A stretch of 49,918 bases of DNA from DASWHX01 sp036397995 (lineage in GTDB: Bacteria; Bacteroidota; Bacteroidia; Cytophagales; Cyclobacteriaceae). The stretch covers positions 1 to 49,918 of the forward strand of contig DASWHX010000144.1 of the NCBI GenBank assembly GCA_036397995.1. Direction: 5' to 3'. This document shows positions 24,847 to 33,553 of this stretch, in pieces; position 1 is the first letter of the stretch; each line of letters begins with the position of its first letter. The notes beneath the pieces were generated by a model, which was not told where the DNA came from, searched no databases, and worked only from the letters and a program-made list of their open reading frames with translations. The translations under genes were made by a program, and so were the position numbers.

Positions 24847-26268
24847 ATGGGAACCTACAGGAACCTTACTACTAAAGAGAAGGCCTTACAGATAAATCTG
24901 GATTCATCCATTTATGGTTCCTTTGCAGAAATCGGTGCGGGCCAGGAAGTAGCGGCAAATTTCTTTAAAGCCGGAAGCGCCTCGGGTACAATTGCCAAAA
25001 CCATCTCAGCGTACGACATGACATTCAGTGATGCCATTTACGGGCAGTGTGAACGATATGTCTGTGAACCCAGGTTAATGGGAATGTTAGGCAAAGAATT
25101 TAACCTCCTCCGGAAAAGACTGAGCAGAAAAGCGGATAAGAAGAAATTTTTTGCCTTCGCGGATACGGTTGAAACCTCCCCCTTCGGTCACATGCGCGAT
25201 GGTCATGGCTGGATTGGCCTTCGATTTCAAACATCACCAAAAAGAGAACCGAATGAATGCATTATTCATGTGCATATGCTTGATGACGATAATGTGTTAC
25301 AACAACAAACTTTAGGAATTGTTGGAGTGAATTTAATTTATGGATGCTATTTTATTGATGATCCGGAAGCATTAATTCTTTCCTTAATGGATGACCTGAC
25401 ATCAAGGAGAATCGAAATTGATATGTTCAAACTTGAAGGTCCGGATTTTCAGCATGTTGACAACAGATTAATGAGTTTGAAACTGGTTAAAAATGGTTTA
25501 ACCAAAGCAGCTATGTTTGGCCCGGATGGCGAAGTGTTGCAACCCTCCGAAGTTCTTTACAAGAAAAATGTGCTGGTTTTACGGGGAAGATTTCGTCCGG
25601 TAACCCACGTAAATATTGATATGCTTCTTTCCGGAAGGAGAGAGTTCAAAAAAGATCCTGATGTAGATAAGAAAGACATTCTTGTCATTTCTGAGTTAAC
25701 CCTTCAGGATTTGAGTAATGAAGGGGAGATTGACGATCTGGATTTTCTAAGCCGGGTGGATATCATTTGTTCACTGGGACAAAATGTGATGATCTCCAAC
25801 TATTACGAGTATTACAGGCTTGTTGATTACCTTTCCTTATATACACGAAAGAAGAAGATTGGTATCATCCTGGGGTTTAACAATCTGGCCAGAGTTTTTG
25901 ATGAAACTTATTATGAGAATCTGCGTGGCGGGATTCTCGAATCATTCGGAACGTTGTTTGGACATAACGTCACCCTGTACGTTTATCCGTGTCGTAATCA
26001 GGATTCAAATGAAATTTGCACAACCAAGAGTTTTAATGTGCCCAGGCACCTTCGGGGTTTGTTTGATTACCTGATGGATAACCATAAACTGCAGGATGTT
26101 GAAACAGCAAATCTTGAACTTTTGGATATTATCTCTGACAATGTTCTGATAAAGATTCAAAGAGGTATAGCTGGTTGGGAAGAAACCATGCCGACTAAAA
26201 TTGCTCTTGCGATAAAAGAAGGTGGACTTTTTGGTTACAAAGCTCCTGCTGAACAACAGATTACTTAA
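24847..26268 (+). CDS. Conserved protein of unknown function
   Basis: A 473-residue soluble-looking protein that I recognise as a widespread bacterial family often given unreliable labels such as nicotinate-nucleotide adenylyltransferase or TonB-dependent receptor. The N-terminal LQINLDSSIYGSFAEIGAGQEVA, FFKAGSASGTIAKTISAYDM and DAIYG segments are the conserved core. No NaMN adenylyltransferase HxGH loop in the right context, no signal peptide, no plug or barrel is seen. A SPFGHMRDGHGWIGLRFQ element and a C-terminal ITKSFNVPRHLRGLFDYL-like region are also well formed. The ATG at 24847 is preferred over the TTG at 24811 because of the -7 box at 24795. Function unknown. Confidence 0.85.
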   Translation: MGTYRNLTTKEKALQINLDSSIYGSFAEIGAGQEVAANFFKAGSASGTIAKTISAYDMTFSDAIYGQCERYVCEPRLMGMLGKEFNLLRKRLSRKADKKKFFAFADTVETSPFGHMRDGHGWIGLRFQTSPKREPNECIIHVHMLDDDNVLQQQTLGIVGVNLIYGCYFIDDPEALILSLMDDLTSRRIEIDMFKLEGPDFQHVDNRLMSLKLVKNGLTKAAMFGPDGEVLQPSEVLYKKNVLVLRGRFRPVTHVNIDMLLSGRREFKKDPDVDKKDILVISELTLQDLSNEGEIDDLDFLSRVDIICSLGQNVMISNYYEYYRLVDYLSLYTRKKKIGIILGFNNLARVFDETYYENLRGGILESFGTLFGHNVTLYVYPCRNQDSNEICTTKSFNVPRHLRGLFDYLMDNHKLQDVETANLELLDIISDNVLIKIQRGIAGWEETMPTKIALAIKEGGLFGYKAPAEQQIT

Positions 26269-26273
26269 GCCTT

Positions 26274-29200
26274 TCAGGCCAACTCTCTCAAGTCTACAGG
26301 AACTACCCTGGAAACTCCTTGCTCAATCATCGTGATACCATAGATAACATCGGTATACACCATAGTTCGCTTATTGTGGGTAACAATAATAAACTGAGAT
26401 TCCTTTGAGAATTCTTTGATAATCTCATTGAACTTGTCAATGTTAGCATCATCCAATGGTGCATCAACCTCATCAAAAATACAGAATGGTGCCGGCTTGA
26501 GCAGATAGATTGCAAACAGGAGGGAAGTGGCTGTTAATGTTTTTTCACCACCCGACAATTGGTTAATAGTGATGGGTTTTTTACCCTTAGGTTTTGCAAT
26601 TATTTCTACAGAAGATTCCAGGGGATTTTCCAAATCAGAAAGAATTAAATCACAATCATCCTCCTCAGTGAATAATGATCTGAATACTTTAACAAAATTT
26701 CCTTTAATTTTCTCAAATGCATCCAGAAAAGTATTTTTTGCCACTAAGTCAATTTCAGCAATTGTCGCAAGCAGCGATTCTTTCGCGTTAATCAGGTCTT
26801 GTTTTTGGGTGGTGATGAATTCATATCGTTTCTGGATTTCCTGATATGCTTCCATGGCCATCGGGTTTATTGGACCCATCTTTTCCATGCGCTCTTTGGT
26901 TCTGGTAACCTTGCCTTTCAATTCGTCAACCTCCTCATCTTCCACCTTCGGAAGTTCTTGTTGCATTATATCGTCCAGGTTGATATTGAATTCAATTGAC
27001 AATCTTTCTTTTACTGAATTTAATTCCAGTTTGGTTTCATTCAACTTATTTTGAAGTTCAAGCAAGAGATCATCTACCATTTCTTTTGCTTTATGAGCTT
27101 CTCTTTCTTCTTTCTCTTTATCATCTATTTTCCCACGCTGTTCATAGTAGTCTTTCTCCGCTTCATTTACCAGCCTGTCTTTCTCCTCCTTCTCTTTATA
27201 CAACTTCACCAGTTCATCATCTTGTGAAGCGGTGTTGGCAATCAACACCTGGATATCTTGTTCATTGAGTTGCAGCTCTTCTGAATTCTTATTTATTCTC
27301 TCGGAGCTTGATTCAAGGGAACTCTCCTTGAATTTCAATTCCTGATCAATGCTGTTAACTTTGTTTTGCTGCTGATGAAAATGCAGGTTTTCCTCATTGT
27401 AAGCAGCGGATTTCTCATTTAGAATGGCATTTTGTTCTTTCAGATTGATGGTCAGCAATTTCAATTTCGATTCCATCTCACCGAGCTCCTGACCTTCATT
27501 TTCAGTCTTCGGTTGCAATTCAATAATCTCTTGTTTGAGCTGATTGATTTTATCAATCATGTCTTCTTTACGCGTATCTGTGCTACTTAGTAATTCCCTG
27601 GTTTGTTCATGTTTGGTTTTAAGAGAAATTAATTCTTCATTCAAAAGATTGATTTGATTTTGCAATTCTTCGATCTCTTCCTTGTGTGTCGCATTTATTA
27701 AGGATTCAAGCTGAGCTTCTGAATCACGGCGACTTTGTTCTGCTTCGTCTAATTTAGTATTAAGTGAATTGATTTCAATTTCCAGCTTCTCCAGGTTCTT
27801 TTGTCTTCCAATTCTTTTTCCTTCAAAAAGACCCACGGAGCCACCGGAGATACTAAATTTCTTACGGGTAACTTTACCATTTTTAGTTATAAAAATGCAA
27901 TCTTCATGGTTCGGTATTTCCTTGTAGTCACCGATTACTATGAAGACATTATCAAACAGGAAGCTAACCAGTTTCTTGTATTTTGGATCGAACTCCAGTA
28001 TCTCAGTTGCCGGGAAGGCGTTATCAAATATTTGGGTTGAAGAGGGTTTGAATTTTTCAAAAAGATTAAGGATAAAGAAATTTGCCTTTCCTTTTGCCGA
28101 ATCGCTGAGAAGATTAATAGCCCTGTATGCTTCCTCCGGTTGCTCTACCACATAATGATTCATCCATGACTCCAGAAAATTTTCTATGGTCACTTTATAT
28201 TCTTCTCCGCAGGAAATGATATCGGAAAGTAGGGGTACTTTTTTTCCCCAGCCGGCTTCTTTTTTAAGAAACTTTATGGCTTCAGGAAAACCTTCCAGAT
28301 TTTCAATCATGGATTTGGTCAGATTATACTCATTTTGTCTCGCATCCAGCTTGCGGTGTACCTGCACAATCTCATCCCGAATCATTTCAATTGTTTTCCC
28401 GGAATTCTCTATCCTCGATTCGAGGTTAACTTCATCCTCTTTTAATTGTTCCTTTTGGGTATTGAGATCTGAAATCTGAAATGTTAATCCGGCAATCTTT
28501 TGCTCAAATTCAATCAGGTTTTCGCTTCGCTTGCTGGAATCAGTTGAGGTCTTCTCTAATTCCTGAGTAAAGGAATTGATCTGGATTTCCCGGATTTCTA
28601 TTGACTTCTTTAGTTGGTAAACTTCATCTTGCCGGCTTCGGAGCGTTTGATTCAGTGAATTTACTTCTTCCTGCAGCTGGTTGGTGAGTTCTTTGAGGTC
28701 CTCATAATCCTTATGTAAAACCTCAACCTGTTTCCCTATTTCTCCCAAAACCCTTTGAACTTCTTCCTTTTCCTGATTTAAGCTCTGAATACTAAAAGCG
28801 GCTCTGTCTTTACTTTTGCGATCCTGCTCAATTTGTTCGCGCAGCATATCACTCTTATTGTTCAGAAACCGAAGCTGCTCATTCTTTATTTGTTTCTCAT
28901 TTTCGTATGTCCTTATTTCATTCACATGATTATTAAGCGCCTTCTGTCGAACGGAGAGTTCTTTTTCCTTTGAAATGAGGTCAGTCTTAAGCTTTTCAAT
29001 TTCGGCCTCAATTTCTATAATCTTATTATTTAATTGAAGCTTTCTATCATTCTCATTTTCAATACTTTTTGATAGTTCTTTGAATGTGTTATTCTGTTTG
29101 CCAATGCTGGTACGAGCCAATTCTACGCTAAATTCCTTGTACTCTTCCTTTAGTTTATAATACCGCTCAGCTTGCCTGGCTTGCTTTTCGAGGGATTTAA

Positions 29201-29804
29201 GATTCTTATCAATCTCAAATAATAAATCTTCCACCCTTTCCAGGTCAGCATCAGTATCCTGCAATTTTCTCAGGGTTTCTTTTTTTCTTTGTTTGAATTT
29301 TGAGATGCCCGCAGCCTCCTCAAACAGGTTTCTTCTACTGTTATCCTTATCATTAAGGATGTCATCCACCATTTTCAATTCAATAATTGCATAAGAATCT
29401 GAGCCGATTCCCGTATCCATAAACAAGTTATTAATGTCTTTCAACCTACAATGAACACCATTCATAAGGTATTCACTTTCTCCGGTTCTAAAGTATCTTC
29501 TTGTGATTGTTATTTGTGAATACTCTGTGGGTATCAGGTTCTTAGTATTGTTGAATGTAAGTGATACTTCGGCAAGATTTGTTGCTTTACGCTTCTTGGT
29601 TCCATTGAAGATGACATTCTCCATTTTATCGGAGCGGAGAGATTTTATTTTCTGTTCACCTAGAACCCAGCGAATTGCATCAACAATATTGGATTTTCCA
29701 CATCCATTTGGGCCTACCACGCCCGTTACCCCTTCATCAAAATTGATAGTTACCTTGTCGCCAAAACTCTTAAAGCCATTTATTTCAAGTCTGGAAAGCT
29801 GCAT
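26274..29804 (-). CDS. smc: Chromosome segregation protein SMC
   Basis: Large coiled-coil ATPase that compacts and segregates chromosomes with ScpA/ScpB. The 1176-residue protein has Walker A GPNGCGKSN at 31-39, two long coiled coils rich in Glu, Lys and Gln (about 170-500 and 680-990), a hinge region between, and a C-terminal head with signature LSGGEKTLTA at about 1083 and Walker B FCIFDEVDAPLDDAN at about 1107. Domain order and length fit a bacterial SMC. Its 3' end is five bases from the convergent unknown gene. A TAACTTTG box at 29836-29843 on the minus strand is a good promoter candidate. scpA and scpB are not in the window. Confidence 0.97.
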   Translation of the reverse strand: MQLSRLEINGFKSFGDKVTINFDEGVTGVVGPNGCGKSNIVDAIRWVLGEQKIKSLRSDKMENVIFNGTKKRKATNLAEVSLTFNNTKNLIPTEYSQITITRRYFRTGESEYLMNGVHCRLKDINNLFMDTGIGSDSYAIIELKMVDDILNDKDNSRRNLFEEAAGISKFKQRKKETLRKLQDTDADLERVEDLLFEIDKNLKSLEKQARQAERYYKLKEEYKEFSVELARTSIGKQNNTFKELSKSIENENDRKLQLNNKIIEIEAEIEKLKTDLISKEKELSVRQKALNNHVNEIRTYENEKQIKNEQLRFLNNKSDMLREQIEQDRKSKDRAAFSIQSLNQEKEEVQRVLGEIGKQVEVLHKDYEDLKELTNQLQEEVNSLNQTLRSRQDEVYQLKKSIEIREIQINSFTQELEKTSTDSSKRSENLIEFEQKIAGLTFQISDLNTQKEQLKEDEVNLESRIENSGKTIEMIRDEIVQVHRKLDARQNEYNLTKSMIENLEGFPEAIKFLKKEAGWGKKVPLLSDIISCGEEYKVTIENFLESWMNHYVVEQPEEAYRAINLLSDSAKGKANFFILNLFEKFKPSSTQIFDNAFPATEILEFDPKYKKLVSFLFDNVFIVIGDYKEIPNHEDCIFITKNGKVTRKKFSISGGSVGLFEGKRIGRQKNLEKLEIEINSLNTKLDEAEQSRRDSEAQLESLINATHKEEIEELQNQINLLNEELISLKTKHEQTRELLSSTDTRKEDMIDKINQLKQEIIELQPKTENEGQELGEMESKLKLLTINLKEQNAILNEKSAAYNEENLHFHQQQNKVNSIDQELKFKESSLESSSERINKNSEELQLNEQDIQVLIANTASQDDELVKLYKEKEEKDRLVNEAEKDYYEQRGKIDDKEKEEREAHKAKEMVDDLLLELQNKLNETKLELNSVKERLSIEFNINLDDIMQQELPKVEDEEVDELKGKVTRTKERMEKMGPINPMAMEAYQEIQKRYEFITTQKQDLINAKESLLATIAEIDLVAKNTFLDAFEKIKGNFVKVFRSLFTEEDDCDLILSDLENPLESSVEIIAKPKGKKPITINQLSGGEKTLTATSLLFAIYLLKPAPFCIFDEVDAPLDDANIDKFNEIIKEFSKESQFIIVTHNKRTMVYTDVIYGITMIEQGVSRVVPVDLRELA

Positions 29805-29835
29805 TGATTGTTTAAGTATAGACCCTTAAAGTCGA

Positions 29836-29843
29836 CAAAGTTA
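29836..29843 (-). promoter_or_regulatory. Candidate -7 box (TAACTTTG) for smc
   Basis: Exact TAnnTTTG match reading on the minus strand, 31 bases before the smc ATG, giving a short leader. In the same divergent 68-base gap a TAAATTTG box at 29857-29864 faces the other way, eight bases before the ATG at 29873. Confidence 0.45.
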
Positions 29844-29872
29844 AACTTTATTTTCATAAATTTGATTTCGAT

Positions 29873-30376
29873 ATGGATGACAGTCTACAGATAATTATTT
29901 ACATCGTATTCATCGCGATATATTTCCTTTCAAGATTTTTGAAAGGAAACAAGCAGAAAGCATCGCGCCCTCGTCCCAGGCAGGAGTCGGAAGAAGAAGG
30001 GCAGGTTGAGACTAATGAACAGCCTATGACCTTTCAGGATATACTTCGTGAGTTGACTCAACCGCGTGAAGCGCCAGCTCCACAACCCAAAAAGAGGGCT
30101 CCGGTTGAGCCCGGGCCGCGAGATTATGAATTTAAAGGTGATTATCCGGATGAAGCGGAAATTCAGGAAGTATATGAAGAGTCATTGAGTAGAGCGAAGA
30201 ATGTAAAAACTTTGGATGAAATGATTAATATCGGGGAAGAATCCATCAAATTCAAAGAGTACCAGGAAGCTGATCAGCAAAATGCCCTTGCAACTGAAAT
30301 CCGGGAAATGTTAAAAGATCCTTACGATGCGAAAAGGGCAATCATCTTAAAGGAAATTCTGGATCGAAAATTCTGA
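29873..30376 (+). CDS. Membrane-anchored protein of unknown function
   Basis: A 167-residue protein with one N-terminal membrane segment at about residues 5-23 (IIYIVFIAIYFLSRFL), a basic stop-transfer stretch, and a long charged, proline-rich, probably disordered region (about 28-90). The C-terminal end, LKDPYDAKRAIILKEILDRKF, is the most regular part and recalls the conserved tail of small unnamed proteins in Cytophagales. Topology should be N-out or signal-anchored with the bulk in the cytoplasm. It is divergent from smc. No function can be named. Confidence 0.75.
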   Translation: MDDSLQIIIYIVFIAIYFLSRFLKGNKQKASRPRPRQESEEEGQVETNEQPMTFQDILRELTQPREAPAPQPKKRAPVEPGPRDYEFKGDYPDEAEIQEVYEESLSRAKNVKTLDEMINIGEESIKFKEYQEADQQNALATEIREMLKDPYDAKRAIILKEILDRKF

Positions 30377-30383
30377 CCGAAAC

Positions 30384-31058
30384 TTACTGAATATGGGTAA
30401 AAGCGAATGAGATAATATTGGCTCCCATTTGCAATGCTTTTTGCCTGATTTCCTCAGGATCATTATAAATAACCTGGTCTTCCCATCCATTTCCCAAATC
30501 ACTTTCAAAGCTGTAAAAACACACCAGTCTGCCTTTATAAATCAGGCCAAATCCCTGGGGCGGTTTTCCGTCATGTTCATGAATCTTTGGCAGACCCTGA
30601 TCGAAGTCAAATTTCTGGTGATAAATCGGATGGTCGAAAGGTAATTCTACGAATTCAAGCTCCGGAAAAACCTTCTTCATTTCAAGCCTGATAAACTGAT
30701 TCAGGCCATAGTTGTCATCTATATGGAGAAATCCGCCTGCTATCAGATACTTTCTGAGGTTCTGGGCTTCCGGGGGTGAAAACACTACATTGCCATGTCC
30801 CGTCATGTAAATGTAGGGATACAGGAATAGTTCGGATGAACCCACCTCCACAATATCTTCCTCAAGCGCCAGATGCATGTTTAGATTTTGATTGCAAAAT
30901 TTTGCCAGATTAGGCAGGGCAGTTTTGTTGGCATACCAGTCACCTCCGCCGCTATACTTTAGTTTGGCGATCTTCAATTGCTCCTGGCCATAACAAAACA
31001 TTGGCAGGAAGAAAAACAGGAATGTTAAAATTTTTTCTATCTTGAAGGCTTGCATCAT
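30384..31058 (-). CDS. DUF4159 domain protein, exported
   Basis: A protein of about 225 residues with an N-terminal hydrophobic signal (FLFFFLPMFCYGQ) and then a DUF4159 domain that starts LKIAKLKYSGGGDWYANKT and contains YMTGHGNVVFS, GGFLHIDDNYG and DHPIYHQKFDF, the recurring marks of this family. The fold is thought to resemble a glutamine amidotransferase-like domain without known catalysis. In related genomes it lies near MoxR/Bat genes, which is not the case here. An in-frame upstream extension to 31154 overlaps the divergent peptidase gene; the tandem ATGs at 31058 and 31055 are the sensible starts. Confidence 0.85.
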   Translation of the reverse strand: MMQAFKIEKILTFLFFFLPMFCYGQEQLKIAKLKYSGGGDWYANKTALPNLAKFCNQNLNMHLALEEDIVEVGSSELFLYPYIYMTGHGNVVFSPPEAQNLRKYLIAGGFLHIDDNYGLNQFIRLEMKKVFPELEFVELPFDHPIYHQKFDFDQGLPKIHEHDGKPPQGFGLIYKGRLVCFYSFESDLGNGWEDQVIYNDPEEIRQKALQMGANIISFAFTHIQ

Positions 31059-31082
31059 AAAATCATAACGTGAATTATCGCC

Positions 31083-32435
31083 ATGAGTTTTTCGTTTAAC
31101 GCTATTTACAATAATTATTCCGAATTCCGGGAGAATTCCCTGCATGGTCTGCAAGTGAAGGCGGAAGAGATCCGGCCATTATTGGAAAAAGCGAAAAATG
31201 TGAACGGAATTGAGGTTTCAGAAATTGGTAAATCCTTTTTGGGAGAAAGCATTCATAAAATTGTAATAGGTAGCGGTAGTAAAAAGATTTTAGCCTGGAG
31301 TCAAATGCATGGCAATGAAGCAACCGCCACAAAGGTTGTTTTTGATTTGGTTAATTTAATTAGCAAGAGGCCTGAATTGACCGGCCTGATTTTTAGCAAA
31401 TTGCAGCTAACCGTAATTCCCATGTTGAATCCGGATGGAGCAAAATCATTTACCAGGATTAATGCCCAGGGCATTGATATCAACAGGGATGCGTATGCAA
31501 GACTTACTCCCGAATCAAAAATCTTGCATAAAATCTTTGCTGAGTTGAAACCTGAATTTTGCCTGAATCTGCATGATCAGCGTCCAATCTATAATGTTGG
31601 CGAAAGCGCTACGCCGGCCACCTTGTCCTTTTTGGCTCCGCCATATAACAAAGAAGTGGAGGTTAATGAAGAGCGGCTAATCGCCATAAAAATGGTGGTT
31701 GCTTTGGAGAAGCTGCTGACACAAGAATTAAAAATTGGCATTTCCAGATATTCAGATACCTATGAACGCAGAGCTTTTGGAGATACCTTTCAATCTAAAA
31801 ATGTGCCAACTGTTCTGTTTGAGGCAGGCGGTTACCGGGGTGATCATGACCGGGAGTTAGTGAGAAGTTTTTATTTTATGGCCTTGCTTTCCAGTTTGCA
31901 TTTTTTGGCTGAGGATTCATTTCTCCATGAAGACCCGGATGATTACTTCAAGATTCCGGTTAACGAGGAATTGCTATTCGATTGGATCATCCGTCGCGTC
32001 AAGATTACAGATTCCGGAAAGGAATGGATCGCAGATGTTGGTGGTCAAAGGGAATACAGCGGGAGTAAATACGGTAAGGGAATTATTGAGGAGGTTGGTG
32101 ACCTGTCCCAGTACTATGGATATACGGAAATAGATGGGAGTGGATGCATATTAGAGAAAGGCAAGGTACTGGTCTCGCCTGATGAGAATAACAAAGATAC
32201 GCAGGAACTTGTAGCCAAGGGATATACAACAATTCAATCTGAGAGCTTTCCAGCTGGTCATTCTTTAGCAATAAACATTCAAAGGTCGGCCAGGGAATTC
32301 CTAATTACGCCCGGTCATCCTGCCAACCTGGTTGTATTCAGAAACAAGAAAATTGTTAAAGTCATTCTTAATGGATTTATCCTTGACCCATCCCGGCGTC
32401 CCTTTGAAAATTATTATGGAATATCCCTGGAATAA
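31083..32435 (+). CDS. M14-family zinc carboxypeptidase-like protein
   Basis: Zinc metallopeptidase of the M14 family, 450 residues. Zinc ligands His76 and Glu79 sit in MHGNEATATK and the third ligand His164 in CLNLHDQR; substrate-side Arg135 is in DINRDAY and the catalytic glutamate in LFEAGGYRGD. The first 300 residues form the peptidase; the remaining 150 carry an additional domain with PDENNKD and 'GHPANLVVFRNK' elements. No signal peptide is seen, so cytoplasmic action is likely. It opens the three-gene run with the DUF1611 and epimerase genes, suggesting that it trims peptides or acyl-amino acids related to murein. That link is inference. Confidence 0.88.
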   Translation: MSFSFNAIYNNYSEFRENSLHGLQVKAEEIRPLLEKAKNVNGIEVSEIGKSFLGESIHKIVIGSGSKKILAWSQMHGNEATATKVVFDLVNLISKRPELTGLIFSKLQLTVIPMLNPDGAKSFTRINAQGIDINRDAYARLTPESKILHKIFAELKPEFCLNLHDQRPIYNVGESATPATLSFLAPPYNKEVEVNEERLIAIKMVVALEKLLTQELKIGISRYSDTYERRAFGDTFQSKNVPTVLFEAGGYRGDHDRELVRSFYFMALLSSLHFLAEDSFLHEDPDDYFKIPVNEELLFDWIIRRVKITDSGKEWIADVGGQREYSGSKYGKGIIEEVGDLSQYYGYTEIDGSGCILEKGKVLVSPDENNKDTQELVAKGYTTIQSESFPAGHSLAINIQRSAREFLITPGHPANLVVFRNKKIVKVILNGFILDPSRRPFENYYGISLE

Positions 32436-32485
32436 GGATTCAGTAAATCAGTTTTTCTTTTAACTTTCGGGCTTTTATTATCAAG

Positions 32486-33553
32486 ATGAAATCAAATGCA
32501 ATAATTATAACTGCCGGAATCCTTGATGACATTCATGCAAAGACAACGCATGGGCTGGTAAGGGGAACTGACAAGTTCAACATTGTTGGTGTTATTGACA
32601 GCAACCACGCCGGCAAAGATGCAGGTGAAGTTATTGATGGCAAAAAAAGAAATATCCCGGTATTCAGAGACTTTGAAGACTTCAGGAATAAAAGCCCACA
32701 AAAAGCTGAATTATGCATTATTGGTGTTGCCACCAAGGGAGGCAGAATTCCGGCAGAGATGCGTGATGTAATTAAGGAAGCAATAAGTTCCGGGTATGGG
32801 ATTGTAAATGGGCTGCATGAATTTGTGAGCGAAATAAAGGAGTTAAAAGAATTGGCTGGTGAGAAAGGTGTTGAACTTATTGATATTCGAAAACCTCGAC
32901 CCCGAAACGAATTGAGATTTTGGTCCGGTGAAATTTACCGGATTCTATCGCCCATAATAGCCGTCCTGGGCGTGGATTGTGCCGTTGGTAAGCGAACCAC
33001 TTCCCGGATGTTGGTTCAATCGATGAAAGATGTGGGTATAAATGCCGAGATGATCTATACAGGACAGACCGGCTGGCTTTGCGGAATAAAGCATGGTTTT
33101 ATCTTTGATGCCACATACAACGATTTTATCAGCGGTGAAGTGGAAGCAGCTCTGCTAAGTTGTTACGATGATCAAAAACCTGAAGTGATCTTTATTGAAG
33201 GTCAGTCGGGGCTAAGAAATCCCAGCGGCCCCTGCGGATCTGAATTTCTTTTATCAGGAAATGCAAAAGGAAGCATACTTCAGGTTGTACCCCATAGGAA
33301 AAATTTCAAAGGTTTTGAAAACCTGAATTGTTCCTTGCCATCAGCAACTGATGAAATCGCCCTTATTAAAATGTATAACTCCGAGGTAATTGGGATTACC
33401 GTTAATACAGAGCATCTCACTAAAGAAGAAAGTTTCCAGGCAAAAACACAACTTGAAAAGGAAACAAGATTACCCGTTGCATTGCCATTATTTGAGGGTG
33501 TTGAACCGTTGGTTCCTGCACTCGTGGAATACGTTAAAAATTACAAAAGATGA
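32486..33553 (+). CDS. DUF1611 P-loop protein (DgcN-like)
   Basis: A 355-residue DUF1611 protein: an N-terminal Rossmann-like part (about 1-140), then a P-loop GVDCAVGKRTT at about residues 162-172, and the family hallmark FIEGQSGLRNPSGPCG near 240-255. Some members, called DgcN, acetylate D-glutamate so that the partner DgcA can racemise it to N-acetyl-L-glutamate. The immediate downstream epimerase gene, overlapping as ATGA, is exactly this partner type. The acetyl-donor specificity and substrate here are not provable from sequence; the general class is firm, DgcN function probable. Confidence 0.8.
   Translation: MKSNAIIITAGILDDIHAKTTHGLVRGTDKFNIVGVIDSNHAGKDAGEVIDGKKRNIPVFRDFEDFRNKSPQKAELCIIGVATKGGRIPAEMRDVIKEAISSGYGIVNGLHEFVSEIKELKELAGEKGVELIDIRKPRPRNELRFWSGEIYRILSPIIAVLGVDCAVGKRTTSRMLVQSMKDVGINAEMIYTGQTGWLCGIKHGFIFDATYNDFISGEVEAALLSCYDDQKPEVIFIEGQSGLRNPSGPCGSEFLLSGNAKGSILQVVPHRKNFKGFENLNCSLPSATDEIALIKMYNSEVIGITVNTEHLTKEESFQAKTQLEKETRLPVALPLFEGVEPLVPALVEYVKNYKR

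Noticed and set aside
24847..26268. Naming this gene nicotinate-nucleotide adenylyltransferase or TonB-dependent receptor
   Set aside because: No HxGH loop in the right position, no signal peptide, plug or barrel; such labels are likely propagated errors, so it is left as unknown.
26269..26279. GCCT-TTC-AGGC hairpin between the convergent unknown gene and smc
   Set aside because: Four-base arms without a T-run; not a credible terminator.
31059..31154. Extension of the DUF4159 gene to 31154
   Set aside because: It would overlap the divergent peptidase gene by 72 bases and place 32 hydrophilic residues before the signal peptide.
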